Shown: one piece after another, positions 25,486-35,040 of the stretch
How the letters are laid out: each line of letters opens with the position of its first letter
Numbering within the stretch: position 1 is the stretch's first letter
From: a bacterium
GTDB lineage: Bacteria > Planctomycetota > Planctomycetia > Pirellulales > Pirellulaceae
Direction of reading: 5' to 3'
DNA: 64,000 nt
Assembly: GCA_016124445.1 (NCBI GenBank)
Contig: WGNR01000011.1
Span: 1 to 64,000 of the forward strand
Position numbers and translations under genes: made by a program
The notes under the pieces: generated by a model
Seen by the model: the letters and a program-made list of their open reading frames with translations, nothing else
The model's database searches: none
What the model was told of the DNA's origin: nothing

Positions 25486-26940
25486 TTATTTCGCGGCCGC
25501 CGCTTTGGCGTCTTTCAACTGCTGAGCTTGCGGCAGCTGCTTGTAGAACGGGTCGAGTGGATAGCAGCCCGATACCAGTCCCTTGCGCGGGCCGGAGGTG
25601 CAATCGCTAAAGGTTCGGCAGATCTTTTTCCTCGGCATCGTTCCTTCTTCAAGCGTTGTCTGGGGGAGTTCCGGCAGCGACAAAACCATGCGTCCCAAGC
25701 CAACGCTATCGACCCAACCTTCGCGAACGACTGCCTGGGCAACGTGCGGCAGGTAATCTTGCAGGTAGGTATAGCCGGTGCCAACCATTAACATTTCGGG
25801 GACTGCCTGTTTGACTTCGCGAACGGCGTGGATCTGGCGCGCGACACCGACCAACGGATCTTCCGGCGGCGGGTAACCATCGGTGGGCGGAAAGATCGCC
25901 GGACGTTGAATGTGCGGGTTGTAGTAAGGACTGCCTGCCGAAAGATTCACGGCGAATACGCCTGCGGCATGCAGTTGGCGGATCAAGCGAATTGGTTCTT
26001 CCAGATCCATCTCCAGCGGATTGTCCGCGTTGACTCCGAAGCCAAAGCGATACGGCAGCAACTGCTGAAAATCGATCGGCTCGCCGGCTTCGATTCCGGC
26101 GTGGAACGGAATCAGGTCGAAGAGGCTCAGTCGCACGCCAATCATCAGCCCGGGACATTCCTCTTGAATGCGGCGAATGATCGTCATCAGCAAACGAGTT
26201 CGCCCTGCGAAATCGCCGCCGAAGTTCCCTTCGCGGGTATGGGCACTCAAAAACTCGTGCAGCAGGTAGCCGTGACAACACTTCACGTCGACAAAGTGGT
26301 AGCCAAGTTGCTGGGCGATTTTGGCCGACTGCACGAACGTTTCAATCAGTTCGTCAAGTTGGGTATCGGTCCAGATCGCACTGTCGTCATCCGAATCGAT
26401 TCCCACCCTGGCGTCGAGAACCGGATGATGATACGCAATTCGCGGCTCTGGAAGGTGCTTTTGATTCGGCCGGCTGTAGCGACCCGAGTGCGTTAGCTGC
26501 AGGCCGATCATCAAGTCGGCCGGATCCCCCACTTCCTGGCGATGCGTTTCGACCAGCGATTCGTACAGCTTCTCGAGCCCAAATCGATTCGATTCGGTGC
26601 CCAGGGTTTGGTTGGGATTGGCCCGGCCATCTTCCTGCACGGCGGCCGCCTCGCCACCCCAGATCAGCTTGGCACCGCTGCGGCCGAAGTTTTCCCAACG
26701 ACGAATCGTCAACTCCGACGGCGAGCCATCCGGATTGGCATCCCAACCTTCCATCGGATGAATACACCACCGATTGCCGATCTGAAACCCGCCGGCATCC
26801 AGTGGTGCTGCCATCGGTGAGCCAGCTTCGCGGGTCAAGATCTCCTCATCACAGGGCAGCTCCAGACCAAGCTCCGCCAGTCGCTCGCGGAAGATCTCAA
26901 CGGTTTTCAACTGGGCGACTTTGACGAAGCGATTGCTCAT
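25486..26940 (-). CDS. NADH:flavin oxidoreductase (Old Yellow Enzyme family)
   Basis: Flavin-dependent TIM-barrel oxidoreductase of 484 residues. The start is the ATG at 26940 (MSNRFVKVAQLKTVEIF), seven bases after the helicase stop; the longer frame to 27051 runs inside the helicase gene. Visible family features include HPMEGWDANPDGSPSE near the N-terminus, FVDVKCCHGYLLHEFLS (substrate/FMN His region), GVRLSLFD and a C-terminal phosphate-binding part GVARQIHAVRE / VGTGYTYLQDYLP. The C-terminal KKICRTFSDCTS...SGCYPLD has three cysteines that could bind an iron-sulphur cluster, as in 2,4-dienoyl-CoA reductase-like members. The electron acceptor is unknown. It is probably co-transcribed with the helicase. 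Confidence 0.85.
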   Translation of the reverse strand: MSNRFVKVAQLKTVEIFRERLAELGLELPCDEEILTREAGSPMAAPLDAGGFQIGNRWCIHPMEGWDANPDGSPSELTIRRWENFGRSGAKLIWGGEAAAVQEDGRANPNQTLGTESNRFGLEKLYESLVETHRQEVGDPADLMIGLQLTHSGRYSRPNQKHLPEPRIAYHHPVLDARVGIDSDDDSAIWTDTQLDELIETFVQSAKIAQQLGYHFVDVKCCHGYLLHEFLSAHTREGNFGGDFAGRTRLLMTIIRRIQEECPGLMIGVRLSLFDLIPFHAGIEAGEPIDFQQLLPYRFGFGVNADNPLEMDLEEPIRLIRQLHAAGVFAVNLSAGSPYYNPHIQRPAIFPPTDGYPPPEDPLVGVARQIHAVREVKQAVPEMLMVGTGYTYLQDYLPHVAQAVVREGWVDSVGLGRMVLSLPELPQTTLEEGTMPRKKICRTFSDCTSGPRKGLVSGCYPLDPFYKQLPQAQQLKDAKAAAAK

Positions 26941-26947
26941 GAGGAAT

Positions 26948-29239
26948 CTAGGTTTTCGATACGGGACGGAGATCGGAGAAGGCCAGCACGAACTTCTTCT
27001 GTGGGCCGGTGACAAATTGCACGGTCGCGGTCCGCTTGGCCCCTTCGCCACTCATCGAAGTGATTTTGCCCAATCCGTAAGTCGGATGCAGGACGGCCAT
27101 CGATTGATGGAATTGATTCGGATCGGATTTAGGCCGAGCCGAGCCCGGGCCGGTAACCATTTCTGCCGCGGTGATCAGCATTTTAGTCGGTGGCTCAGGT
27201 GGATTGCTTGGCGTCTGATCCGAAAAATCGCCCGATTCGCCAATCTGGCTGAAATCGTCCGGGGGAATCTCGTGGACATCCTCCCAATCGCTTGCCGGCG
27301 AGACCATTCGAGGCAGCGCCGCTTGAAAGTCCATCTCTTCGCGGGGAAGCTCGAATAGAAACGTGCTGGGGACGGTCATCATGCGTCGCCCGCGAAAATC
27401 TCGCTGGTTGGCGGTGCTCAGGTCCAGCTCTTCCTGGGCCCTGGTAATGCCCACGAACATCAGACGCCGTTCTTCTTCCAACTGGGCGTCAGAATCCTTC
27501 GAACGTTCGTGCGGCAGCAGGCCCTCTTCGATCGCCACCATGAACACGCAGGGAAATTCAAGTCCCTTGGCGGCATGCAGTGTCATGAGCGTGACCCGAT
27601 CGAGATCAGCATCGAAATTGTCGGTTTCGTTCACCAACGCCTTGTCTTCCAGGTATCGCTCCAATGTGCCATCTTCAGGATGCTGAAAGTCAAACTCGCG
27701 AGCCGCCGAAAGAAGTTCGTCGATATTTTCCAAACGCGACACATCATCATCGTCGTCAGAGTTTTCGTACTGTGCCCGATAGCCGGTTTGTTCCAGGATG
27801 GCGCCGAGAATATCTTCGACCGGTTCGTTGATCTTCAACGAGAGGCGATCAAACAACGAAACGAACTTGGCCACCGCTACCGCGGCTCGCTTGCTGAGCG
27901 ACTCGATCACGCCGGCCTCGCGCGCGGCTTCCATCATCGAGATGCCTTGGTCCAGGGCATGGACCTGTAGCTTGAGGATCGTCGACTTGCCGATACCACG
28001 CGTTGGCGTATTGACGATGCGGGTGAACGCGACGTCGTCGCGCGGGTTGTTCATCAGCATGGCGTAGGCCAGGACATCTTTGATTTCCTTGCGCTGATAG
28101 AACTCGACTCCGCTGACGATCATGTACGGAATGCCTTGCTGCCGCAAAGCTTCTTCGTAGGCTCGCGAGAGTGCGTTGACTCGGTAAAAGATCGCAAAGT
28201 CACGCGGGCGACGCTTGCCCTGAGCAACCTGGGCGGCGATTCGCGTGGCGATTGCCTGGGCTTCTTCGTGGCTGGTGGTGTAGGTCAGCATTCGCACCGG
28301 TTGCCCCGGCGAGGCATCCGTGAAGAGCGACTTCTTCTTGCGGCGTTTGTTGTGGCTGATCAACTGATCGGCGACCAGCAGAATATTCGGCGTGCTGCGA
28401 AAGTTTTGCTCCAGCCGCACCACTTTGACCTGGTTGAAGTCCTTTTCGAAGTCGAGGATGTTGTTCAGGTTCGCTCCGCGCCAGCCATAGATCGATTGGT
28501 CCGGATCGCCCGTAACGCCCAAATTGGGATATTGCTGCGAAAGAGAGCGAACCAACAGGTACTGCACCAGGTTGGTGTCTTGGTATTCGTCGACCAGGAT
28601 GTAACGAAATCGCTCGTCGAGGGCGGCCCGTAGTTCTGGATTCTCTTGCAGCATCTGGGCGACCAGCATCAGCATGTCGTCGAAGTCGACCGCATTGGCG
28701 GCGCGGAGCTGCCGTTGATATTCCGGGTAGACGTCGCGAACGATGGAACTGATCGCATTGTGCGAGTTCGCTTCATAGCGCTCTGGCAGAACCATATTGT
28801 TCTTGGCCCAACTGATTGCCTTGGCGACTTTCTCGGGCGTGGCGTGCGAGGTCGAGATCTCTTCCGATTGCAGGGCCCGCTTCAAGATTTGCAGCGAGTC
28901 GGATGTGTCGTAGATCGTGTAGTTCTGTTCCAGGCCAACCAGGTTCGAGTAGGCCCGCAGCAACCGCGCGCAGAAGCGGTGAAAGGTACTCACCCAAACG
29001 GTGCTATCTGGTGCAAGCCGTTCGACGCGCGAACGCATTTCTTGGGCGGCTTTGTTGGTGAATGTCAGCGCGACGATCTGCGACGAATAGACACCGCTGC
29101 GCAGCATATGCGCGATACGATGGGTAACGACACGCGTTTTACCACTGCCAGGGCCGGCGAGAACAAGGATCGGGCCTTCGACATGAGCAACAGCCTCGCG
29201 CTGCGCTTCTGTCAGACCTTCGAAGAGAGAATCGGCCAT
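26948..29239 (-). CDS. pcrA: ATP-dependent DNA helicase PcrA/UvrD
   Basis: Superfamily 1A 3'-5' helicase of 763 residues for nucleotide excision and replication-fork repair. Motifs in order are LAGPGSGKTRVVTHRIA (Walker A, about 27-43), ILVDEYQDTNLVQYL (motif II), GDPDQSIYGWRGA (motif III), LEQNFRST (motif IV), VTLMTLHAAKGLEFPCVF (motif V) and EERRLMFVGITRA (motif VI). The C-terminal YGLGKITSMSGEGAKRTATV stretch is the Tudor-like domain of PcrA that contacts RNA polymerase. The length is normal. It is divergent from the alpha-CTD gene. Confidence 0.94.
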   Translation of the reverse strand: MADSLFEGLTEAQREAVAHVEGPILVLAGPGSGKTRVVTHRIAHMLRSGVYSSQIVALTFTNKAAQEMRSRVERLAPDSTVWVSTFHRFCARLLRAYSNLVGLEQNYTIYDTSDSLQILKRALQSEEISTSHATPEKVAKAISWAKNNMVLPERYEANSHNAISSIVRDVYPEYQRQLRAANAVDFDDMLMLVAQMLQENPELRAALDERFRYILVDEYQDTNLVQYLLVRSLSQQYPNLGVTGDPDQSIYGWRGANLNNILDFEKDFNQVKVVRLEQNFRSTPNILLVADQLISHNKRRKKKSLFTDASPGQPVRMLTYTTSHEEAQAIATRIAAQVAQGKRRPRDFAIFYRVNALSRAYEEALRQQGIPYMIVSGVEFYQRKEIKDVLAYAMLMNNPRDDVAFTRIVNTPTRGIGKSTILKLQVHALDQGISMMEAAREAGVIESLSKRAAVAVAKFVSLFDRLSLKINEPVEDILGAILEQTGYRAQYENSDDDDDVSRLENIDELLSAAREFDFQHPEDGTLERYLEDKALVNETDNFDADLDRVTLMTLHAAKGLEFPCVFMVAIEEGLLPHERSKDSDAQLEEERRLMFVGITRAQEELDLSTANQRDFRGRRMMTVPSTFLFELPREEMDFQAALPRMVSPASDWEDVHEIPPDDFSQIGESGDFSDQTPSNPPEPPTKMLITAAEMVTGPGSARPKSDPNQFHQSMAVLHPTYGLGKITSMSGEGAKRTATVQFVTGPQKKFVLAFSDLRPVSKT

Positions 29240-29483
29240 CCGTTAACCTATTGCTACAGTGCTAGCAAACTATGCCGCTAGCACCGTTGAGGTAGTTTCC
29301 GTAAATTTTTCCGAATCTGGTATTCAATTCTGAAGAAATGAGTATAGTAAACCGCGATACGAAGCGAGACCCACCGGCGTGGCCCGCAAATTCACGCCAG
29401 GTGTCATTTGCTTCAACAAAAAACGGCTCTAGGGATGAGCCGAAACAACTTCACTTTTTCATCTTGCGATAGGGAGGGAACCC

Positions 29484-29768
29484 ATGCCACGAATTCCTCT
29501 GAATGCGGCCGACCAACAGCACGACGACCTGTTGAACAAGCTGGACATGAGCACTGCCGAAATTGGCCTGACTGTCCGCACGACTAACTGCCTTGAGGAA
29601 AAGGGCATCTTCACCGTTCGCGATTTGTTGAACTGCTCCCCGGACGATCTTCTGAGCATTTCCAACTTCGGCGAAAAAACCCTGGACGAAGTCTACTTGG
29701 CGCTCGAAGGCGTCGGGTTCTATCGCCGTACCCGCCAACTCGCTCGTGCCACGGCCGCCGTCGCCTAA
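29484..29768 (+). CDS. Stand-alone RNA polymerase alpha C-terminal domain (alpha-CTD)-like protein
   Basis: A 94-residue protein that is almost entirely an alpha-CTD helix-hairpin-helix fold. The stretch GLTVRTTNCLEEKGI and NFGEKTLDEVYLALEGVGF line up with the E. coli domain. Residues that contact UP-element DNA there (R265, N268, C269, G296, K298, E302) all appear present, and S299 is Thr. It lacks the alpha N-terminal dimerisation domain, so it cannot replace RpoA; it may bind promoters or regulators as a free module. A strong ribosome site GGGAGG at 29472-29477 precedes the ATG, and TATAGT at 29343 is a possible -10. The stretch 29240-29483 is the divergent promoter region shared with the helicase. 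Confidence 0.8.
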   Translation: MPRIPLNAADQQHDDLLNKLDMSTAEIGLTVRTTNCLEEKGIFTVRDLLNCSPDDLLSISNFGEKTLDEVYLALEGVGFYRRTRQLARATAAVA

Positions 29769-29811
29769 CGAGCCCCTGCGAAATCTCCCCGGGATGAAAC
29801 TGAATGGCTGC

Positions 29812-29835
29812 CATGCCGATATCTTCGTCGGCATG
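29812..29835. terminator. Hairpin between the alpha-CTD gene and the convergent PQQ-propeller gene
   Basis: A perfect 8-bp inverted repeat (catgccga at 29812-29819, tcggcatg at 29828-29835) sits between two convergent genes. There is no T-run on either strand, so it may be a Rho-dependent or 3'-end-stabilising hairpin rather than a classical terminator. Confidence 0.35.
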
Positions 29836-29844
29836 CGCGGCCGT

Positions 29845-31107
29845 CTAGGGATTCTTCCCAATCTGATAACAGCGAACCGGTCCGCCTAGCAGGCCGGTCT
29901 CGCGCACCAGCAAATACCCGTTGCTCAGCGCAGGCGGGGCACGAACGATGTCCGTACTTGCGCGGAAGCGGCTGATCTCGTCATATTTGGTGGGATCAGG
30001 GCGAAACAAGATCGCGGTTCCTTCATTGTCGACCGCGATCAACTTGCCGTCGGCGTAGATCAAATGAGCGGTACCAATTCCCCGCTCAGACCACATCACC
30101 TTGCCGGTTGCCAGTTCGACGCAGCGCAGTTCGCGTGGGCCAATGTCGTCTCGGCCGTTGACGCCGTAGATATAGTCCCCCACGACGACGGGCGTCGTGT
30201 AGTGGCATGACAGGGAAGTATCGTTGGCCCAAATCGGCTTGAACTTTGTCTTTTCCAGTTCGACCAATCGTGCTCCGACGCCATAGCAGGCCGTGACAAA
30301 TAATTTGTCACCTGAAATCACCGGCGAGGCCGCATTGACCGTCGGTCCGCGCGCTCCGAAGGGAAATCCGTACAGCACGTTGCCGTTGAATGGATCGATC
30401 ACAACCGTCTGAAGGCGGGTAATGAACACTGCGTAGGGTCTGCCTGCGATGGTAGTCATGACGGGGGATGAATAGCTGGCGGCATCGTCGACCGCTTTCC
30501 ACTTGAACTCTCCTTTTTCCAGCCCGACTGAAACAATCCCGGCTCCGCCTTGCCCGCCGACGTTCACCAAGACCGACTTGTCGAAGACGATCGGCGTGCT
30601 GCCTGCCCCAAAGTAACCATCCGAGGCGCCAAATTTGCCAGCCAGATCATCCGACCAGCGAAGCTTGCCTGTCTTGCGATCGACACTGTGTAGGACTCCG
30701 GCCGCGCCGTAGACGATCACGGCATCGTCGGTCACGATCGGTACGCAGCGAGGTCCGTCGTCAGGATTGATCGATGGTCGATAAGTCGCAGGCATATCGC
30801 ATGCCCAGACTTTTTTGCCCGTTTTCAGGTCTACTGCCTCGAGAATCTCGGATGGTCCTTCGCGATAAAAAAGGTAGACGACACCATCCGCGACAACCGG
30901 TCCCGCGAAGCCGCTACCTAGCTCTTTCTGCCAAACTTTTTTAGGTCCTTGGTCCGGCCATTTATCGAGCAGGCTCTCATTTTCGGCGTGGCCATTACGG
31001 TTGGGGCCCAGGATCTGAGGCCAATCCCCCGCGCGGGCTACGCTGGCCAATGAAGCCAGAAGAACGAGCATGCCCAGGATTTTCCAGCGGAATTGGGGTG
31101 CATTCAT
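29845..31107 (-). CDS. Secreted PQQ-type beta-propeller protein
   Basis: Exported protein of 420 residues with repeated beta-propeller blades of the PQQ/BamB type, for example GPVVADGVVYLFYREG, GKKVWACDMPA and GKLIAVDNEGTAILF. The start is the ATG at 31107, giving a signal peptide (KILGMLVLLASLASVARAG). The opening GDWPQILGPNRNGHAE is the common start of planctomycete PQQ-repeat proteins (W-P-x-x-x-G-P-x-R-x-G). It probably acts in the periplasm; a catalytic role with PQQ is doubtful, as such proteins are usually binding or scaffold modules. It is divergent from the DUF3592 operon, with 158 bases between starts. Confidence 0.85.
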   Translation of the reverse strand: MNAPQFRWKILGMLVLLASLASVARAGDWPQILGPNRNGHAENESLLDKWPDQGPKKVWQKELGSGFAGPVVADGVVYLFYREGPSEILEAVDLKTGKKVWACDMPATYRPSINPDDGPRCVPIVTDDAVIVYGAAGVLHSVDRKTGKLRWSDDLAGKFGASDGYFGAGSTPIVFDKSVLVNVGGQGGAGIVSVGLEKGEFKWKAVDDAASYSSPVMTTIAGRPYAVFITRLQTVVIDPFNGNVLYGFPFGARGPTVNAASPVISGDKLFVTACYGVGARLVELEKTKFKPIWANDTSLSCHYTTPVVVGDYIYGVNGRDDIGPRELRCVELATGKVMWSERGIGTAHLIYADGKLIAVDNEGTAILFRPDPTKYDEISRFRASTDIVRAPPALSNGYLLVRETGLLGGPVRCYQIGKNP

Positions 31108-31265
31108 ATCAGAAACCTGTGGGGAGTCGGTGCCGGGAAGTGTTGAATTCATTTATATTTAGCATGGTATCGCGCGGCGCGGCTCAGAGCCAATCGGTAA
31201 GCATCGCGCGATTGGTTTTTGCCCTGTCAGCTACCCCCTTTTCGGCGCTATCCTGAAATCGCTGT

Positions 31266-32579
31266 ATGCCACGTTGGTTTCGCATCTGGGAAAAGAAACG
31301 CGGTTCACGCCGTACGGTCTCGCGCGTCGTGGCTACGGTGGGAGAAACGTTTTTCTTCTCGGCGCTGTTCTTTTTCGGGGTGATCTTCACCGCGATGACG
31401 ATCGCCTCGGTGGTGCTCGAGACCTGGCCAATGCGGGCCATGTTTCCCCAAGTTGCTTTCGTCGAAGGGGAATGCACGATCCAGGAAACCCGTGTCGTCC
31501 AGACCGGAACCGAGCAATATCCGCACTATCAACCTGAAGCAATGGTCCTGCTGGAATTGCCTGGCCGGCAATATCACCGCTGGACACTCCGCCGATCGCC
31601 GATTACCTATTCCACGTCGGAGGCTGCCTGGAAGCGGCTTGATGGTTACGAGCCAGGCTGGATTTATCGTTGCTGGTACGATCCGGAAAGCCCTGGCCAA
31701 AGCATCGTGCTCGAGCGGACACCCTCCTATGGCTTGTGGGTCATCTTTCTGGTGCTGATCTCGTTCATCGTGATCGGCGGCATCGGTTTGATCTACACCT
31801 TGCTGCTGATGGGCATCTCGGTCGAACGGCGTTCGGCGCTTGCCAACCGGGCCAAGTCGTTGGAACTGCTGCGGGAAGAAATCCCGATGGAGGCTTATCC
31901 TTCGATTCCCAACGATGCCAACTTGACCAACAGCCCTGGGGTTCGCCTGGCGTTTCGCTTACCGATTGAGGTCTCGCCCGGCTGGTGGCTGCTGGCGACG
32001 CTAATCTTCAGCCTGCTATGGAGCGGCATGGCGGCCGTGTTTTTCATTGCCGCATTGGGCAAGCACCTGGCTGGCGATCCCGACTGGATGCTGACCATCG
32101 TTTCTCTGCCGACGATCGCGGTCGCCCTGGCGTCGATCTATGCGTTCCTGCTGGAAGTCACCTCCCATACGCGGGTCGGGCCGACCGGCTTGGAAATATC
32201 GAGTCATCCGCTATATCCTGGTAAGGAGTACCGGGTTTACGTGACCCAGGCAGGCAAGATGAAAATCAAGAGCCTGCGAATCTTCCTGATTTGCGAAGAA
32301 GCGGCGACCTTCCTTCAAGGGACCGACGTCCGCAGCGAGAGCAAACGGGTCGTCGACCAATTGGTGGCGACCGCCAAGAACGTCGAGATCAAACCTGGCC
32401 TGCCGTTCGAGGCCGAATATCAATTGAAAGTTCCGGAAGGCTCGATGCATAGCTTCAAGTCGGACCACAACGCGATTCATTGGAAGCTGGTCGTGCAGAT
32501 CGATGCCGAGCATTTGAAACGGCTTAGCCGCAGCTTTCCGATCGTGGTCTACCCAGCCGAGGTGGAGTTGGCCCGATGA
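31266..32579 (+). CDS. DUF3592-type membrane protein
   Basis: A 437-residue membrane protein. A first hydrophobic helix (about residues 27-50) is followed by an extracytoplasmic domain of the DUF3592 type (GECTIQETRVVQTGTE through WYDPESPGQSIVLER, about 70-150), a second helix (about 155-182), two more (about 240-262, 276-296) and a soluble C-terminal beta-rich domain. It begins a three-gene run: its last four bases are the ATGA that starts the next gene. Molecular function is unknown; the fused C-terminal domain resembles the beta-sandwich protein of the next gene in composition, perhaps reflecting interaction. Confidence 0.7.
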   Translation: MPRWFRIWEKKRGSRRTVSRVVATVGETFFFSALFFFGVIFTAMTIASVVLETWPMRAMFPQVAFVEGECTIQETRVVQTGTEQYPHYQPEAMVLLELPGRQYHRWTLRRSPITYSTSEAAWKRLDGYEPGWIYRCWYDPESPGQSIVLERTPSYGLWVIFLVLISFIVIGGIGLIYTLLLMGISVERRSALANRAKSLELLREEIPMEAYPSIPNDANLTNSPGVRLAFRLPIEVSPGWWLLATLIFSLLWSGMAAVFFIAALGKHLAGDPDWMLTIVSLPTIAVALASIYAFLLEVTSHTRVGPTGLEISSHPLYPGKEYRVYVTQAGKMKIKSLRIFLICEEAATFLQGTDVRSESKRVVDQLVATAKNVEIKPGLPFEAEYQLKVPEGSMHSFKSDHNAIHWKLVVQIDAEHLKRLSRSFPIVVYPAEVELAR

Positions 32580-33016
32580 CCGTCGACCCGAAAATCGAAA
32601 TCACGCTCGACCGACCGAGCCGGGTCTATCTGCCGGATGAAGAGCTGATCGCCAGCTTCGAGATCCATGGCATTCGCCCGGCCGACGTTCAGGCCATCGA
32701 GGCATCGGTCCTGTGGTACACCGAAGGGACCGGCGAAGAAGACCTGGCCACGCACGACTTCCGCCGCTTGCTGCCAATCGATCGGGACGATGCCGACATG
32801 ACCAAGCGTCGCAAGTTCCAAACCCGGCTACCGCGCAGTCCTCTTTCATACCAGGGGCTCATCGTGAAGATTCGCTGGGCAATCCGGGTCCGCGTTTTCA
32901 TGCATCAGGGAAAAGAAACGATGCATGAAGTTCCCTTCCGGCTGGGGCAACTTCAGCCAGTGGTACCGATGCAGGCCAAGCGTTCCAGCAGGAAACAGGC
33001 CGATGATGCAGCGTAA
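32576..33016 (+). CDS. Small beta-sandwich (arrestin-like?) protein
   Basis: A 146-residue soluble protein, beta-rich by inspection: IEITLDRPSRVYLPDEELIASFEI at the start resembles the first strands of an arrestin-like or Spo0M-like sandwich, and SYQGLIVKIRWAIRVRVFM supplies a later strand pair. The start overlaps the previous stop (ATGA). The end is polar and basic. I give the fold as a guess. Its place between a membrane protein and an ATPase suggests an adaptor. Confidence 0.55.
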   Translation: MTVDPKIEITLDRPSRVYLPDEELIASFEIHGIRPADVQAIEASVLWYTEGTGEEDLATHDFRRLLPIDRDDADMTKRRKFQTRLPRSPLSYQGLIVKIRWAIRVRVFMHQGKETMHEVPFRLGQLQPVVPMQAKRSSRKQADDAA

Positions 33017-33620
33017 CCCGTTCTCGACGCGATTCATCAAGCCGGGCAGCCTCTCGTTTGTTTTTCAGGAAGAGGATTCGCTCGACAACATCCTGCACCA
33101 TTTCCAGAAACCGCAAGCCCAGGGAGCGATCGTCGGACCGCACGGCAGCGGGAAGTCGACCTTGCTGGAAACGCTCGATCGACATTGGTCTGTGCTGGGG
33201 ATCGATTGTCAACGTGTCCGACTGACAGCACAGAGTCGCCGGAAATCGATTGACTGGGCACCGCTTTCCGCCGATGCATTGCTGGTGATCGATGGGTTCG
33301 AGCAGCTTGGCTTCTGGCAGCAGCGCTGGATACGCCTGCGCTGTTGGCAAAAGAAGGCCCGGCTGCTGGTTACCTGTCACCACGATTGCGGCCTACCGGC
33401 GGTCCTGCGTACCACGGCCGATTGGCAGTTGGCTCTTCAATTGGCATCTCGCCTACTTGGCGATGACGCATCGGCTTACGAAACCGAGCTTCGTCAGATC
33501 TGGAAGGAGGAGCCTGGTAACGTTCGGGACTATTTCTTCCGGTTGTATCACTGGTGCGAGTCGCAGGGGATTTACCAGGGGGAAACCGATGTACTGGCCG
33601 CAAAACGCTTATCTGTTTGA
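33003..33620 (+). CDS. Small P-loop ATPase of the DUF3592 operon
   Basis: A 205-residue ATPase with Walker A GPHGSGKST (about residues 42-50) and Walker B ALLVIDGFEQLG (about 91-102), followed by a possible sensor stretch KARLLVTCHHDCG. It is much shorter than AAA+ proteins and lacks a clear lid domain, which recalls ATPases of the ExeA/TniB type. Two ATGs at 33003 and 33006 both overlap the end of the previous gene, so translation is coupled. It completes the three-gene operon and may energise or sense through the membrane protein. The stretch 33621-33855 contains no gene. Confidence 0.65.
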   Translation: MMQRNPFSTRFIKPGSLSFVFQEEDSLDNILHHFQKPQAQGAIVGPHGSGKSTLLETLDRHWSVLGIDCQRVRLTAQSRRKSIDWAPLSADALLVIDGFEQLGFWQQRWIRLRCWQKKARLLVTCHHDCGLPAVLRTTADWQLALQLASRLLGDDASAYETELRQIWKEEPGNVRDYFFRLYHWCESQGIYQGETDVLAAKRLSV

Positions 33621-33855
33621 CAAACAAGCGTTGATCGGAAGGGTTTACGTGGGACAAAAGGTTTCGCCAAGCGCTCTTTATGCCCTTTGGTAGGGAGCAA
33701 GTAGGCGAAATCGATAAGATTTTTGCTGTTCTGGCTCAAGTCTGTGATCTATTCTTCACCGTCCCTGTTTTTACTACGTGGCAAAGGAGGCCCGTTTTTG
33801 GAGGCTCGACGGATCGACGACCTGATGCGTTTTCAACCGGAAGGATCGTTCCCGG

Positions 33856-35010
33856 ATGTCTGCTTCACCGCTCAAATTCGTCGTTATTACGTTGGTCTGT
33901 GGTCTGGCCTTGGTCAGCAGCCCCGGTACCGCGCAAGCCTGTTGGCTGACCGATTGGATGTGGGGTAACGACCAAACCGCCGGCGTCGCGGCTCCCGTCA
34001 TTACGACCAATTACCCGGTCTACCCGGCGACGGCCGGCTATCCGACGGTTCAGGCGAACTATCAACCAGCGGTCGTTGGCAGTTGCCCTCCGCAAGCCCA
34101 GGTCACCACGGCTGGATACTTGCCACAAATGAACTACCGTTCGAGCTACCAACGTGTTCCGGTCACCGTTTATCGCCCGGTTCCCGTTTACCGGCCCAAT
34201 TCGGCAGGCGTTCCTGTCGTTGGTTACCAAGGTTGCACCACGAACCGCTTCCAGGTTCAGCGCACTCCAACGCCTGGCTATGCGGCCGCTCCGGCTGGGT
34301 CGACCTGTGGATGTGCTTCCTCTGGCTATACGGTTCCGGCACAAGTCCAAGCACCGGCGACCATCACGCAGCCGCAGTCGCAGCCTGGTAGCTGGGTTCC
34401 GGCTCCAACGCAGCAGCCGCCTGCTGGTTACACGGCGCCGCCTGCAGGGTACAGCGTGCCGCAATCGCAGCCTCAGGTTCAACCACAAATGCAGCTCGCT
34501 CCACAGCCTGGCTATTCGTCCGGGCAAGGTAATTCGATCTATTCGACGCCGCCCACTCCGACTGCTCCGGCTGGTCAGCCGATGGGTGATGCCAACACGC
34601 GTCCGTCGCTTCGTCCGCCGCTGAACAGTTCGGGCTCGACAACCATGCAAATGCCAGCCGCACCAGCGCCTTCGATCAATCGTTACATCCCGCAGCCGGT
34701 GACCAGTCAGCGTCCGACGTCTGCGAACACCACTTCCGCCATTCCATCGTCAACCAATCCTGCGGCGGGCGATCAATGGAAAGTGGCTCCGGTTACGCCG
34801 ATTCGTGATCCGAAGTTTTCGACCTCGGGTCCCAGCAACGAAGCACCTCGTTTGCTCGATCCACGCGACAAAACCGCTGGCCTCGATCAACCAGGCCTCG
34901 TGATTCCGGTTGGTTTTGAAATGGCTGAGCAGCCGCCCAAACCAGCCTACAAGCCGCCGACCGCTTCGATCAGTGTCGAAAACGACGGCTGGTATTCGCT
35001 TCGCAAATAG
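33856..35010 (+). CDS. Secreted Pro/Gln/Tyr-rich low-complexity protein
   Basis: A 384-residue protein with a signal peptide (about residues 1-28, ending near TAQA) and a mature part dominated by Pro, Gln, Ala, Thr, Tyr and Val. Tyr/Val/Pro runs such as VPVTVYRPVPVYRPN and Pro-Gln tracts suggest a disordered cell-surface or cell-envelope protein. Six cysteines, including CGCASSG, lie in the mature region. AAGGA precedes the ATG at 33856. The protein has the look of planctomycete-specific envelope proteins; no enzyme domain is seen. Confidence 0.7.
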   Translation: MSASPLKFVVITLVCGLALVSSPGTAQACWLTDWMWGNDQTAGVAAPVITTNYPVYPATAGYPTVQANYQPAVVGSCPPQAQVTTAGYLPQMNYRSSYQRVPVTVYRPVPVYRPNSAGVPVVGYQGCTTNRFQVQRTPTPGYAAAPAGSTCGCASSGYTVPAQVQAPATITQPQSQPGSWVPAPTQQPPAGYTAPPAGYSVPQSQPQVQPQMQLAPQPGYSSGQGNSIYSTPPTPTAPAGQPMGDANTRPSLRPPLNSSGSTTMQMPAAPAPSINRYIPQPVTSQRPTSANTTSAIPSSTNPAAGDQWKVAPVTPIRDPKFSTSGPSNEAPRLLDPRDKTAGLDQPGLVIPVGFEMAEQPPKPAYKPPTASISVENDGWYSLRK

Positions 35011-35040
35011 TGCCGAAGCGGTTTAAGAGATTCCATCACG

